64,000 nucleotides of DNA from NCBI GenBank assembly GCA_963774935.1, contig CAVZGO010000007.1, positions 310,001 through 374,000 on the forward strand. The letters run 5' to 3'. The notes under the pieces are model-generated. The model was given only the letters and a program-made list of their open reading frames with translations, made no database searches and had not been told where the DNA came from. Of this stretch, positions 8,797 through 18,860 are shown piece by piece. The stretch's first letter is position 1. Every line of letters begins with the position of its first letter. The stretch is from CAVZGO01 sp963774935 (GTDB lineage Bacteria > Chloroflexota > Anaerolineae > Anaerolineales > UBA4823). The translations under genes and the position numbers were made by a program.

Positions 8797-9805
8797 ATGG
8801 ATTGGAATGACAAGGTTGTGCTGGTCACCGGTGGCACCGGATCATTCGGTAAAAAGTTTATCGAGGTCATGCTTCGTGAATATCATCCCGCCAAGCTGAT
8901 CATCTTCAGCCGGGATGAGCTGAAACAGCACGAAATGCGTGTTAGCGGATTCGACCATCCCAGCCTGCGTTACTTCATCGGCGATGTACGCGATGAACAA
9001 CGCCTGTTTCGCGCCATGAATGGAGTAGATATTGTCATTCACGCTGCTGCACTGAAACAGGTTCCGGCTTGTGAATACAACCCGATGGAGGCTATTAAGA
9101 CCAACATACTGGGCAGCAGCAATGTCATCGAAGCCGCTCTGGATGCTGGCGTCAAGAAGGTGATGGCTCTCAGCACCGATAAAGCCGTCAATCCGGTCAA
9201 CTTATACGGCGCCACCAAGCTGGCTGCAGAGAAACTGTTTGTGCAGAGCAATTCGTACGCCGGTCGCACTGTTACCCGTTTTAGCTCCGTGCGCTACGGC
9301 AACGTGGTCGGCAGCCGGGGTAGTGTGATTCCCATTTTCTTACAGCAACGTGAAAATGGGCGCCTTACGATCACCGATTCCCGCATGAACTCGCTTCTGG
9401 CTGACTCTGGAACAGGGCGTCCGCTTCGTCATCCGCTGCACAGAAGCGATGCGCGGCGGCGAGGTCTTTGTGCCTAAAATTCCCAGCACCCGCATTATCG
9501 ACCTGGCGCGGGTGATTGCCCCGGATGCCGAATTGGATGTTATCGGCATTCGCCCAGGTGAAAAACTGCACGAGGTATTGATCCATGAGGACGAAGCCCG
9601 TTCCACGGTTGAATTGGATGACATGTTCGTTGTGATGCCAACCGCCGAGCTGTGGTTCGGACATGAATGGCAGAATATGGGTAGCGCATTACCGGAAGGA
9701 TATCGCTATACCAGCGAAACCAACCAGCAATGGTTGAGTAATGAACAAATACAGGAAATCATCGCTCCATTCCAGGCTGCGCCTGTACAGGAAGGGAAAG
9801 CATGA
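8797..9805 (+). CDS. pseB: UDP-GlcNAc 4,6-dehydratase, PseB/FlaA1-type (single-base frameshift)
   Basis: The first part (to about 9387) begins VTGGTGSFGKKF and carries the family signatures IIFSRDELKQHEMR and STDKAVNPVNLYGATK, which include the catalytic Asp-Lys and Tyr-Lys. The rest (VPKIPSTRIIDLARV, GIRPGEKLHEVLI) lies in another frame. Removing one A from the AA at 9388-9389 joins the two parts and gives 335 residues, the usual family length. The enzyme converts UDP-GlcNAc to a UDP-4-keto-6-deoxy sugar with or without C5 inversion. It could feed pseudaminic acid or, with the RmlD-like gene behind it, a UDP-2-acetamido-2,6-dideoxy-L-hexose. AGGAG precedes the start. Confidence 0.85.
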
Positions 9806-9850
9806 TTTCTACCCTATACCCACCCTACATCGTAGGCAGGAGGACGAAGG

Positions 9851-10771
9851 ATGCGCATCCTCGTCACCGGAGCCAGCGGACTATTGGGTATCAACCTGGC
9901 TCTAGAAGCAAGCCGGGATCACCAGGTATTTGGCCTGGTCAACGATCACAGGCTGCACACTGCCGCCTTTCAGGTTGTTGATGGCGATCTGCTGATCCCC
10001 GGCACTGCCGAGCGCCTGCTGGATGAGATACAACCCGATTGGGTAATCCATTGCGCAGCGCTGGCAAACTTAGATGCCTGTGAGGCTGACCCAGCCCGGG
10101 CACGTCAACTCAATACCGAAGTACCTCGCTTACTGGCTGAGCTTGTCGGCAGGGGCGGAGCGCGCCTACTGCACGTCTCAACGGATGCTGTCTTTGATGG
10201 CTTACGCGGAGACTACACGGAAGAAGATATTCCCAGCCCGGTAGGCGTTTATTCACAGACCAAGCTGGCAGCTGAGCAGGCGGTTTCCCAGGCAAATCCA
10301 CAAGCCATCATTGCTCGCGTCAATCTGTTCGGCTATAGCCTGACCAGCAAACGCAGCCTGGGTGAATTTTTTCTTTACAATTTACAGGCGGGTAAGCAGG
10401 TAATGGGTTTTACTGATGTCATCTTCTGCCCTCTACTGGCCAATGACCTAGCCCAAATTTTTATCGAGATGCTCACCCTGGAGCTCACGGGCTTGTATCA
10501 CGTGGTCAGCAGCGATTATCTGAGCAAGTATGAATTTGGGGTAAGACTGGCGCGTTGCTTTGGGCTTTGATGCGACACTCATCCAGCCCACAATGGTTGC
10601 TCGAGCGGTCTGATGGCTGTTCGCTCGCCGAAGCTGAACCTGCGCTCGAACAAGCTGGCGAGCGCTTTAGGTCACCCGCTGCCGACCATCACGTCCGGTC
10701 TGGAACGCTATTATGAGCTGTTTCAGACTGGTTATCCGGATCTGATCCGGCGTATGAGCACACAGAACTGA
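9851..10771 (+). CDS. RmlD-like NAD-dependent sugar nucleotide reductase (two compensating indels)
   Basis: The first 239 codons show VTGASGLLGINLA, HVSTDAVFDG and YSQTKLAAEQA, the signatures of dTDP-4-dehydrorhamnose reductase relatives. The frame then shifts: one excess T in TTT (10566-10568) and one missing G at 10607-10608. With both corrected, the C-terminus continues LMAVRSPKLNLRSNKL and ends ...MSTQN, giving 306 residues. It lies directly behind the PseB-type gene. A real RmlD sits in the rhamnose operon (58023), so this one probably reduces the 4-keto sugar made by the dehydratase, as in WbvB/WbvR-type L-sugar pathways. An RBS (AGGAGG) precedes the ATG. Confidence 0.8.
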
Positions 10772-10813
10772 TTCGAATTCGATACGATAATTCCCTCTTT
10801 GCGCGGAGACTGC

Positions 10814-11905
10814 ATGGAAATTCAAATTAACTCACGTACGATTGGATTACACCACCCAACCTACTTCATCGCAGATATCGCTGCCAATCACGACGGTGAG
10901 CTTGAGCGTGCACTCATGCTGATCCACCTCGCCAAGGAAGCTGGCGCTCAAGCAGCCAAATTCCAAAATTTTCGCGCCCCCAAGATTGTCTCGGATTACG
11001 GTTTCAAATCCATGGGCGGACAGCTATCTCACCAGGCTTCCTGGAAAAAGTCGGTTTTCCAGGTTTATCAGGATGCGTCCACTCCTATGGATTGGACGCC
11101 GATATTGAAAGAAGAATGTGATCGAGCTGGTATCGACTATTTTTCCTCTCCCTATGACTTTGATGCCATAGATATGCTTTACCCCTATGTGCCTGCTTAC
11201 AAGATCGGCTCCGGTGAAATCGACTGGCTGGAAGCACTGGAGCGTATGGCGCTCAAGGGCAAACCGGTAATCCTTGCTACCGGCGCATCATCCATTGGCG
11301 AGGTACAGCGGGCAGTCCACACGATCCTGGCTGTAAATCCCGAGCTGGTGCTGATGCAGTGCAACACGAACTATACCGCCAGCATCGAGAACTATGATCA
11401 TATCCACCTGAATGTTCTGAAGACTTATGCCGCCATGTTCCCGGATGTCATCCTGGGCCTCTCAGACCACACTCACGGAAACGCCACTGTCCTTGGCGCG
11501 GTGACCCTGGGCGCTCGCGTCATCGAGCGTCACTTTACCGATAGCAACGACCGCGAAGGACCAGACCACAAATTCGCGCTGAATCCGCAGGCCTGGGCGA
11601 ACATGGTGGAAGAAACCCGTCTGCTGGAGCGCTCACTGGGCTCCGCTGATAAATTCATCGCTGCAAACGAGCAGCAGACTTCCATCGTTCAACGGCGCTG
11701 CCTGCGGGCTGCCCGCGATATTCATGCTGGAGAGGTTTTTACCCGCGAGATGATTGACGTATTACGCCCGGCTACACCCGGTGCGATCAAACCATCAGAA
11801 ATCAGCTCGGTGATTGGCACACAGGCACTGCACGATATTTCCTTTGGTAAAGAGCTGCGCTGGACGGATCTGGGTGCTGCTGTCAGCCCTGAGAGTAATT
11901 TATAA
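10814..11905 (+). CDS. Sialic acid synthase family protein (NeuB/SpsE-like) with SAF domain
   Basis: This 363-residue protein has a TIM-barrel synthase domain (about 1-270): YFIADIAANHDGELERA, AAKFQNF, KIGSGEIDWLEAL, ATGASS, LGLSDHTHGNATVLGA and VIERHFT. A C-terminal antifreeze-like/SAF domain follows (RRCLRAARDIHAGEVFTREM). These enzymes condense phosphoenolpyruvate with an N-acyl hexosamine to form a nonulosonic acid. I placed the start at ATG 10814, six bases after GGAG, rather than at the TTG at 10799. It is the most divergent of three NeuB paralogs here. The closest activating partner is the SpsF-like cytidylyltransferase at 14022. Confidence 0.85.
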   Translation: MEIQINSRTIGLHHPTYFIADIAANHDGELERALMLIHLAKEAGAQAAKFQNFRAPKIVSDYGFKSMGGQLSHQASWKKSVFQVYQDASTPMDWTPILKEECDRAGIDYFSSPYDFDAIDMLYPYVPAYKIGSGEIDWLEALERMALKGKPVILATGASSIGEVQRAVHTILAVNPELVLMQCNTNYTASIENYDHIHLNVLKTYAAMFPDVILGLSDHTHGNATVLGAVTLGARVIERHFTDSNDREGPDHKFALNPQAWANMVEETRLLERSLGSADKFIAANEQQTSIVQRRCLRAARDIHAGEVFTREMIDVLRPATPGAIKPSEISSVIGTQALHDISFGKELRWTDLGAAVSPESNL

Positions 11906-11924
11906 CGTTAATTCTTGAATCACT

Positions 11925-12938
11925 ATGAGCAAATTGTTGAATTCCAAGCCCTTTCAAATCATCCTCATCCTGCTCGGAGCTGCATTCCTGACGTACTTCA
12001 CGGTGATCATCCAGACCACCACCCTGGGAAAACACTTTCTCACCGGGCAGGAATACACCTATCACCAGGAAGTGCTCCAGGGCAACGCCGGGAATCCCTA
12101 CCAGTATCGCATCCTGTCTTCCTACACGGTGATGCCGGTGATTCGCCTGATGGAATTCATCCACTATGTCAAACCAGTCCTCAATGGTTTCCTCTTCGCC
12201 CGCTACATCCAGAATTTCCTGCTCTTCATCCTGGTAGCCCTGTATTTTCGAAAGTTGGGGTTAAATATCATCGCTGCACTGCTGGGCATCTCGATTCTAG
12301 CGTGGGGAATGACACACAGCCTCTACGATAGCTATCTTTCATTCGACACCTATTTTGATGTGATATTTTATACTCTGGCGGGGCTGGCAATCTTGTCAGG
12401 TAAGTATCTATGGCTGCTGCCGGTCACCATCCTGGCGGTGTTGAACCGAGAAACCAGTGGCTTAATCCTGTTAATGCTGCCTGCTTACTATTACTTCGTC
12501 AAGCCCCAGGATTTATCCAAAAAGAAGATGCTGGTGATCACCGGCGTTGGTCTGGCGATCTACGCGATTGCCTTCGTTGGCCTGCGGCTTTACTTCGGCG
12601 AACAGGTACGCATCCTGGCTTATGGTCATTATCCAGGCATCAATATGGTCGTATATAACCTGACGCGCCCCATCACCTACCGGAATTTATTAGGCACTCT
12701 CACCATCGTTCCATTTCTAGCATTGCTTTCTTATTCTTCATTTCCTGCAGGGCTGAAGGGCTTTTTCTGGGCTATTGTTCCTGCATGGTTCGCCATCATT
12801 ACTTATGCAGCGATCTTAGCCGAATCCCGGCTGGTCCTGGTGCCCCAGGCGTTGGTCTTCATCCCCGGCGCACTTTTTGGCGCTTCTATGCTGATCCAGC
12901 AAAATAAAGCGACGCCAAAAGCAGGCGCTGACGGGTGA
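11925..12938 (+). CDS. Multi-pass membrane protein of unknown function
   Basis: This 337-residue, strongly hydrophobic protein has about eight to nine spans. It starts with FQIILILLGAAFLTYF and contains a loop GNPYQYRILSSY, then DSYLSFDTYFDVIFY and VLNRETSGLIL. The motif of a charged first loop followed by a YLSFDTYFD-type stretch resembles small membrane proteins of bacterial glycan loci that may act as EpsG-like polymerases. I do not recognise a defined family. It overlaps the next gene by four bases. Confidence 0.6.
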   Translation: MSKLLNSKPFQIILILLGAAFLTYFTVIIQTTTLGKHFLTGQEYTYHQEVLQGNAGNPYQYRILSSYTVMPVIRLMEFIHYVKPVLNGFLFARYIQNFLLFILVALYFRKLGLNIIAALLGISILAWGMTHSLYDSYLSFDTYFDVIFYTLAGLAILSGKYLWLLPVTILAVLNRETSGLILLMLPAYYYFVKPQDLSKKKMLVITGVGLAIYAIAFVGLRLYFGEQVRILAYGHYPGINMVVYNLTRPITYRNLLGTLTIVPFLALLSYSSFPAGLKGFFWAIVPAWFAIITYAAILAESRLVLVPQALVFIPGALFGASMLIQQNKATPKAGADG

Positions 12939-14038
12939 AGATTCTATACTTCTCCCGTGATTACACCGTTCACGACCATCGCTTTTTAAGCGCCCTTGCC
13001 AGAACGCCGCACGAAATTTACTACTTGCGCCTGGAGAGTGGGCAAGCTGCGCAAGAAGAGCGTCCCTTTCCAGAAGGCATTCAGACTGTCTCCTGGGCTG
13101 GTGGAGATGGACCGGCACGCTGGCGGGATGCCGGTCGTTTGCTGGTCGGTTTGGGTCAGGTGATTGCCGAAGTCCAGCCCGATCTCGTGCATGCCGGGCC
13201 ATTGCAGCGCTCAGCGCTGCTGGTCGCACTGACTGGTTTTCGCCCACTCGTCAGCATGTCCTGGGGCTATGACCTGATCTTCGATGCCCGGCGGAATGCC
13301 GCCTGGCGCTGGGCGACGCGCTATACTTTGAAACACAGCGCCGTAATGGTTGGAGATTGTGCCGCCATCCGTAAATTAGCGACATCTTATGGCATGCCCG
13401 ATGAACGAATTATCACCTTCCCATGGGGCATCGATCTGGATCATTATCGCCCGGCAGCCCGCCAACAAACCAGCAATGAATTTACGATTCTATCCACCCG
13501 CGGCTGGGAGCCAATTTACGGTGTTGATATTATTGCGCGTGCCTTCGTCCTGGCAGCCCGCCAGCTCCCCGAGCTGCGCCTGGTAATGCTGGGCAGCGGC
13601 TCACAAGAAGCCTTGCTGCGGCAGATTTTCAGCGAGGCGGGTATGCTTGATAAAGTGCAGTTTCCAGGACTGGTAGGATACTCAGATTTGCCTTCTTATT
13701 ATCAATCAGCTGATCTATACGTGAGCGCATCCCACAGCGATGGCACATCTATCTCCCTGCTAGAGTCTCTGGCTTGTGGCACACCAGCCCTGGTCTCCGA
13801 CATTCCGGGCAACCGTGAATGGGTTGAGCCAGGTGTGCAAGGCTGGTGGTTTCCAGATGGCAACGTCCAGGCACTTGCCCAGGCAGTTCTGCAGGCAGCA
13901 GCCGCGCGAGAACGCCTGTCAGAGATGGGCAGCGCCGCTCGCAGCCTGGCTGAGCAGCGTGCAGATTGGAATAAAAACTTCCCCCACCTGCTCGAAGCGT
14001 ATGAGCTGGCAATGAGAGTGAATGCGGGAAAAAAGTGA
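12935..14038 (+). CDS. Glycosyltransferase family 4 (GT-B)
   Basis: This 367-residue protein starts with GTG inside the previous stop. It has a two-domain GT-B layout. The C-terminal donor domain shows STRGWEPIYGVDIIARAF, GLVGYSDLPSYYQSADLYVS and the E-x7-E region SISLLESLACGTPALVSD (about residues 270-290). It is a retaining glycosyltransferase that would add one sugar to the growing repeat. Donor and acceptor are not predictable. Confidence 0.88.
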   Translation: MKILYFSRDYTVHDHRFLSALARTPHEIYYLRLESGQAAQEERPFPEGIQTVSWAGGDGPARWRDAGRLLVGLGQVIAEVQPDLVHAGPLQRSALLVALTGFRPLVSMSWGYDLIFDARRNAAWRWATRYTLKHSAVMVGDCAAIRKLATSYGMPDERIITFPWGIDLDHYRPAARQQTSNEFTILSTRGWEPIYGVDIIARAFVLAARQLPELRLVMLGSGSQEALLRQIFSEAGMLDKVQFPGLVGYSDLPSYYQSADLYVSASHSDGTSISLLESLACGTPALVSDIPGNREWVEPGVQGWWFPDGNVQALAQAVLQAAAARERLSEMGSAARSLAEQRADWNKNFPHLLEAYELAMRVNAGKK

Positions 14039-14852
14039 TCACGTGACGACGATCGCTATCATCCAGGCTCGCATGGCATCTTCCCGCCTGCCCGGCAAGG
14101 TGCTGCTGGACATTGCCGGTCAACCGATGCTGACCCATGTCGTCGAGCGCACTCGCCGTGCACGCACCGTTGACCAGGTGATCGTGGCTACCACAACCGA
14201 TGTCGTTGACGATCCGCTGGCTGAGTTTTGCAGCCAGCATAAATACCCCTATTATCGTGGAAGCCAGTACGATGTGCTCGACCGTTATTACCAGGCAGCG
14301 TGCAAATTTGTCGAGCCTGTTGATCGTGTCAGCGCTGCGATCGTGCGCATCACCTCCGACTGCCCGGTGATTGACCCGGATGTAATTGACCAGACTGTAC
14401 ATGCCTACCAGGAGATTGCTGGTGAATCTGAAGATTTTCCTTCAGTATTCGTAACCAACCGCCTGCCGCCACCGTGGGGACGCACCTTTCCGATCGGTTT
14501 GGATACTGAGGTATGCGCTTTTTCCAGCCTTGAGTTAGCCTGTAAGGAAGCTCGTGCGCCCCACCAGCGTGAGCATGTCATGCCTTTCTTCTATGATCAG
14601 CCAGACCGCTTTCGCATCCACCTGGTCAATCATTCCGCTGATTATGGCTCACTGCGCTGGACGGTGGATACGCCGCAGGACCTTGAGCTGGTCCGCCGCA
14701 TCTTTGACTATTTCCCAGGACGGAATGACTTCACCTGGCTGGAAATCCTGGCACTCTTCGAGCACCACCCCGAGCTAGCCGACATCAATCGCCAGGTTAC
14801 GGCAAAAGATTACCGGTTGGTAGACCAACGCCGAAACGATTTAAATCATTAG
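14022..14852 (+). CDS. SpsF-like cytidylyltransferase
   Basis: This 276-residue protein has the nucleotidyltransferase N-terminus IAIIQARMASSRLPGKVL, then ERTRRARTVDQVIVATTT and ITSDCPVIDPDVID, characteristic of the SpsF/acylneuraminate cytidylyltransferase branch. It would activate a sugar acid with CTP. SpsF homologs occur beside SpsE-type sialate synthases; here the synthase at 10814 is three genes upstream. ATG 14022 overlaps the previous gene by 17 bases; GTG 14043 would give a tighter N-terminus starting just before the conserved strand and is a fair alternative. Confidence 0.82.
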   Translation: MREKSDHVTTIAIIQARMASSRLPGKVLLDIAGQPMLTHVVERTRRARTVDQVIVATTTDVVDDPLAEFCSQHKYPYYRGSQYDVLDRYYQAACKFVEPVDRVSAAIVRITSDCPVIDPDVIDQTVHAYQEIAGESEDFPSVFVTNRLPPPWGRTFPIGLDTEVCAFSSLELACKEARAPHQREHVMPFFYDQPDRFRIHLVNHSADYGSLRWTVDTPQDLELVRRIFDYFPGRNDFTWLEILALFEHHPELADINRQVTAKDYRLVDQRRNDLNH

Positions 14853-14863
14853 GCAGTAAATGT

Positions 14864-15775
14864 ATGAGTATTGTGGTTGAACATTGCCCTCTATGTAACA
14901 GCTCGAAAAGCCAGGCTTTTGACCAGCGCCGTTTCCGAGACCAGCAGGTAGCTAATCGCCTGTGTTCTTCCTGCGGGCTGGTGTATCAGTCGCCGCGCAT
15001 GTCGGATGATGAATTAGATCTCTTCTACGAAGAAGAATATCGCCAGCTCTACCAGGGCAGTCAGGGACCCAATCCCAAGGACCTTGCTACACAGCGCGGG
15101 CGAGCGGCTGCCTTACTATCTTTCACTCGTCCTTTTGTTACTGCGGTAAACCGACACCTGGATATCGGATGCTCAGCCGGCTCACTGCTCTTAAACTTTC
15201 AAGGGGTGTATCACTGCCAGTCAGTGGGAATCGAACCTGGCACAGCTTACCGCGAGTATGCTCAAGCTCAGGGTCTGAAAGTATATGACTCACAAAGTGA
15301 AATGGAAAACCAGAAAGAAGTGCGTTTCGACTTGATCAGCCTGGCGCATGTGCTTGAACACATTCCAAATCCTGTAGAATATCTGGCTCATCTGCGCCAA
15401 AGCTGGCTGGAACCCGGTGGTTGGCTTCTGCTGGAGGTGCCTAATCTGTACGGGCACGACTGTTTCGAAATTGCGCATCTGGTTTCCTACAGCCCGCACA
15501 CACTCACGCAAGTTTTACAGCAGGCGGGTTTCCTGGTAGTGCACAAGCAGGTGCATGGCCAGCCGCGATCCCAGGTTATTCCGCTTTATCTCACCATCCT
15601 AGCCCAGGGACAGCCTGACCAAGATGTTTCTTCGGGTGTGCAGTCGTCCCACCCTGTACAGATAAATATTCAGCCAGAAAATGGCGTAGCAAGGAAACGC
15701 AGATATTCGATGCTGCGACGCCAGGTCATCACTCGTCTGATGCCATCCCGCGCATGGCTGCCGTTAAAACACTAA
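14864..15775 (+). CDS. SAM-dependent methyltransferase with N-terminal zinc ribbon
   Basis: This 303-residue protein begins with a four-cysteine ribbon (CPLCNSS then CSSCGLVYQSPRMSDDE), as in the C-methyltransferase-like and cyclopropane-type families of sugar clusters. The class I domain shows HLDIGCSAGSLLLNF near residue 105 and LISLAHVLEHIPNPVEYL. A final segment of about 60 residues is polar and basic. Probable role: methylation of a sugar or sugar nucleotide. The substrate is unknown. Confidence 0.82.
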   Translation: MSIVVEHCPLCNSSKSQAFDQRRFRDQQVANRLCSSCGLVYQSPRMSDDELDLFYEEEYRQLYQGSQGPNPKDLATQRGRAAALLSFTRPFVTAVNRHLDIGCSAGSLLLNFQGVYHCQSVGIEPGTAYREYAQAQGLKVYDSQSEMENQKEVRFDLISLAHVLEHIPNPVEYLAHLRQSWLEPGGWLLLEVPNLYGHDCFEIAHLVSYSPHTLTQVLQQAGFLVVHKQVHGQPRSQVIPLYLTILAQGQPDQDVSSGVQSSHPVQINIQPENGVARKRRYSMLRRQVITRLMPSRAWLPLKH

Positions 15776-15806
15776 TCTCCCCGTCGAAAGTCACTGACAC
15801 CGTACA

Positions 15807-16724
15807 ATGGCCTTTTTGACCATCTTTTCTGCACCTAAGTCATTTACGAACCCGCATATCGCCACCATCCAGCGCAACGCAATCCAGTCCTGGACACACC
15901 TGGGAGATGAGGTCGAGGTATTGCTGGTCGGTGATGAGCCTGGCATGGCAGATATCGCCCAGGATTACAACATTCGCCAACTTCCCCAGGTTCAGCGAAA
16001 CGAACAGAGTACACCCCTCGTCAGCTCGATATTCGAGCTGGCACGCCAGGCCAGTGATAGCCCGCTGTTGATGTACACCAATGCTGATATGTTGTTCCTG
16101 CCCAACCTGCTGGTAAGCCTGCATCAGGTAGCGCAACAGGCAGAAAGTTTTTTGATTGTTGGTCAGCGATGGGATCTTGCTGTGACCATAATTCTGGATT
16201 TTTCAACCGGTTGGGAACAACGCCTGGTTGACGATATCCACTCGCGCGGGCGTTTGCATGGCCCATCAGGCAGTGATTTCTTCATATTCCCACGTACATT
16301 ACTCAGTGGGGAACGGGCATTCAAAATGCCCGAATTTGCCATTGGCCGGGCAGGCTGGGACAATTGGATGATTTTTCACGCCCGCCAACAAGGCTGGCCG
16401 GTTGTGGATGCCACCCCTTCTATCACTGCGATTCACCAGGATCACGACTACAGCCACCTGCCTGGAGGTCGTCCACACTACGAGCTGCCGGAATCCAACA
16501 AAAACCAACAGCTTGCAGGCGGGTCGGCACACATGTTTATGGTGCTGGATTGCAATTGGGAGCTGCATACCGGCAAGTTACGCCGCCCACGCCCCACCCT
16601 GCTGCGCCTGCTGCGCCGGGGTGAAGTCTGGTTAACTCCTCGTAATAGTCAGCGAAAAGGCGCACGCTGGGCGCTGGCACGCCGTTTCCGGCAGGCACGC
16701 CGCCGGATTAGCGGGACTCTCTGA
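15807..16724 (+). CDS. GT-A-type glycosyltransferase-like protein
   Basis: This 305-residue protein opens LTIFSAPKSF, which recalls nucleotide-sugar transferases that scan several acceptors. It has MYTNADMLFLPNLLVSL in the place of the DxD metal site and GPSGSDFFIFPRTL and GRAGWDNWMIFHARQ in the acceptor half. The C-terminus is very basic (RRPRPTLLRLLRRG). It belongs with a run of five transferases between 12935 and 18860. The family is inferred from motif placement only. Confidence 0.65.
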   Translation: MAFLTIFSAPKSFTNPHIATIQRNAIQSWTHLGDEVEVLLVGDEPGMADIAQDYNIRQLPQVQRNEQSTPLVSSIFELARQASDSPLLMYTNADMLFLPNLLVSLHQVAQQAESFLIVGQRWDLAVTIILDFSTGWEQRLVDDIHSRGRLHGPSGSDFFIFPRTLLSGERAFKMPEFAIGRAGWDNWMIFHARQQGWPVVDATPSITAIHQDHDYSHLPGGRPHYELPESNKNQQLAGGSAHMFMVLDCNWELHTGKLRRPRPTLLRLLRRGEVWLTPRNSQRKGARWALARRFRQARRRISGTL

Positions 16725-16766
16725 CTTTATTACTCTCCTTCCCAACCCATCACAAGACAATCCACC

Positions 16767-17750
16767 ATGCGATTAGGACAAAATCCAGCGAAAGCCATTG
16801 ACCAGGTTCCACAGCCAGAACGCGTGACTGTAGCAATTGTCTCTTATATCCCCTTCTTGAGCGGTTACTATGCTGAGAGCCTGCAAGTCCTGCAAGCCTG
16901 CCTGGAAAGCCTGTGGGAAAACACCCCACCGCCTTATGACCTGCTGGTTTTTGATAACGCCAGTTGTGCTGAGGTGCGTGACTACCTGAGCCAAGCACAT
17001 CAGCAAGGACGCATCCACTACCTGGTGCTCTCGGACCGCAATGTGGGCAAGGGTGGCGCCTGGAACTTCATATTCCAGGGTGCACCTGGAGAGGTAATTG
17101 CCTATGCGGATAGCGATGTATATTTCTATCCGGGCTGGCTCGAAGCTTCACTCAAGGTGCTGGATACTTTTCCAAAAACTGGCATGGTTTCATCCCGCCC
17201 GCTGCGCACCCCGGAGAAATTCTTTACCAGCACTCTGGAGTGGGCTCGCCAGGCATCGAATAGCCCGCTAACACCTGATGAGACACAGCGCGCCACCCTG
17301 GAACAGGGGCAATTTATGACCTGGGAAATGTTCAAAGAGCACAATGACAGCCTGGGTGTAACTGAAGAGCTGGCACGAGAATGGTTCAACAACAGCCATG
17401 ACTGGCGCATTGAATACAAGGATCAAGTTGTTTATGCCGGTGCAGCCCACTTCCAGTTCCTGGCGCCTAAATCCGCCCTGCAGATGGTGACTCCATTCAA
17501 AATGGATCGTCCCATGGGGCAGGTGCGCTCCATCGACCAGAAGCTCAACGAGCTTGGATACCTGCGCCTTAACACCACTCAATCCTTCGTTAAGCACCTG
17601 GGGAACAGCCTTTCCAGCCCACTTGAAAGTTCTAACAAAACAGAGCAGAAGCGCGGTAGTCTTGCTAGCCGCCTGCTCAATTTTTCGCCAGTGCGCCGAA
17701 CGCTACTGCGCATCTACGATCAAATTTTCCGCTTGTATTACGCCAGATAG
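16767..17750 (+). CDS. Family 2 glycosyltransferase, first copy of a tandem pair
   Basis: This 327-residue GT-A protein opens with MRLGQNPAK, a leader shared almost exactly with the next gene (MRVGQNPSK). Core motifs are VSYIPFLSGYYAESL, LLVFDNASC, LSDRNVGKGGAWN and the metal site YADSDVYFYPGW near residue 115. The C-terminal region ends in a basic amphipathic stretch, possibly for membrane association. The shared leader and aligned cores show that the two genes arose by tandem duplication; the eight-base gap suggests translational coupling. Confidence 0.85.
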   Translation: MRLGQNPAKAIDQVPQPERVTVAIVSYIPFLSGYYAESLQVLQACLESLWENTPPPYDLLVFDNASCAEVRDYLSQAHQQGRIHYLVLSDRNVGKGGAWNFIFQGAPGEVIAYADSDVYFYPGWLEASLKVLDTFPKTGMVSSRPLRTPEKFFTSTLEWARQASNSPLTPDETQRATLEQGQFMTWEMFKEHNDSLGVTEELAREWFNNSHDWRIEYKDQVVYAGAAHFQFLAPKSALQMVTPFKMDRPMGQVRSIDQKLNELGYLRLNTTQSFVKHLGNSLSSPLESSNKTEQKRGSLASRLLNFSPVRRTLLRIYDQIFRLYYAR

Positions 17751-17758
17751 GCACACGA

Positions 17759-18860
17759 ATGCGCGTTGGTCAAAATCCATCCAAAATGAGAGGCTCACCA
17801 GCTTACCAGCCAAAAAAAGTTGGCCTGGCGTCACTCACCTATGTCCCAGCCCTGGAAGGTTATTTCCGCGAAGCATTAGAAGTGATCGATGTCCATCTAA
17901 CTGCACTGCATGATTCCATTGACCAGGAAGTCGACATCTGCGTATTCGATAATGGAAGCTGTCCGGAGGTCATATCGTTCTTGCAAGATCGCTGGCGCGC
18001 GGGGGCAATTCGACTGGCTGAGTCTCTCGCACCACAACCTGGGCAAGAACGGCGCTCTCAACTGGATTTTCTCCGCCATGCCAAACGAATATATCGGCTA
18101 TGCCGATAGTGATGTGCTGTACCGGTCCGGATGGCTGGAGCGCAGCCTGGCAATTTTCGAGTCCTTTGACCGGGCCGGGATGGTGAGCGCACAGCCGGTG
18201 GTTTTTGACTTCCTGCGCGGGCAGGGACGCACAGCCCAGATGATCGCTGAGGATGGAGAACTGCTGACCGTATCCAGGGCAAGCCTCCCGGCACCGGTAG
18301 TAGAAGAGTATTGCGACGGCATCAACGCCAGCGATGAAATCCGACAGCAATTCCTTAAAACCGGGCTGCCGATTGCAACCAACACTTCAACCGGGGTGCG
18401 CGCGGTGACCATGGCGACCGATATGCAGTTTATGCTCTCTAAAAAAGTGGCAAGCCAGTTGGTGCCCTTGCCTATCGCCGGTGCTCTAACCGCCAAAGAT
18501 GCCATCGACATTCCACGCGGCGTCGAGAACCTGGGATACTGGATTCTCTCCAGCGATGAGCCCCTGGTTCGTCACATGGGCAACACCATCCTGGAACGCG
18601 GCATTCCAGAAATCGATGACTATCTGGCGAAAATTGACATCCAAAAGCGTCGAACGCCTTCCGATCATGCAGAGCAGGCAGAGAGACCTTCTCAACGTCG
18701 ATTAACCTCAAAACCGGGTGATGCGCCGCCTCCAAGGGGACGGAAACAGCGCCTGCGAGCCAGATTACAGCACCAGATAGACCATTCACCAGGCTTACGC
18801 CGCCAGCTCAGCCGCCTGTACGACAGTCTCTTCAGCCTGCTCTACGAGGAACGACAGTGA
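17759..18860 (+). CDS. Family 2 glycosyltransferase, second tandem copy (frameshifted in a G run)
   Basis: Codons from 17759 give MRVGQNPSK, VGLASLTYVPALEGYF and VCVF-type strand VDICVFDNGSC. After the five-G run at 18001-18005 the frame is lost. Dropping one G gives RAGQFDWLSLSHHNLGKNGALN, which aligns with the upstream paralog, and then the metal site YADSDVLYRSGW. The repaired product has 366 residues. The C-terminal 60 residues are rich in Arg, Pro and Gln and differ from the first copy. An indel error in the run is the simplest explanation for the break. Confidence 0.8.

Noticed and set aside
9388..10608. Reading the PseB-like and RmlD-like genes as true pseudogenes
   Set aside because: Single-base homopolymer changes restore exact family lengths, both genes keep all catalytic residues, and similar breaks occur in unrelated genes across the window. 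Sequencing error is simpler, though not proven.
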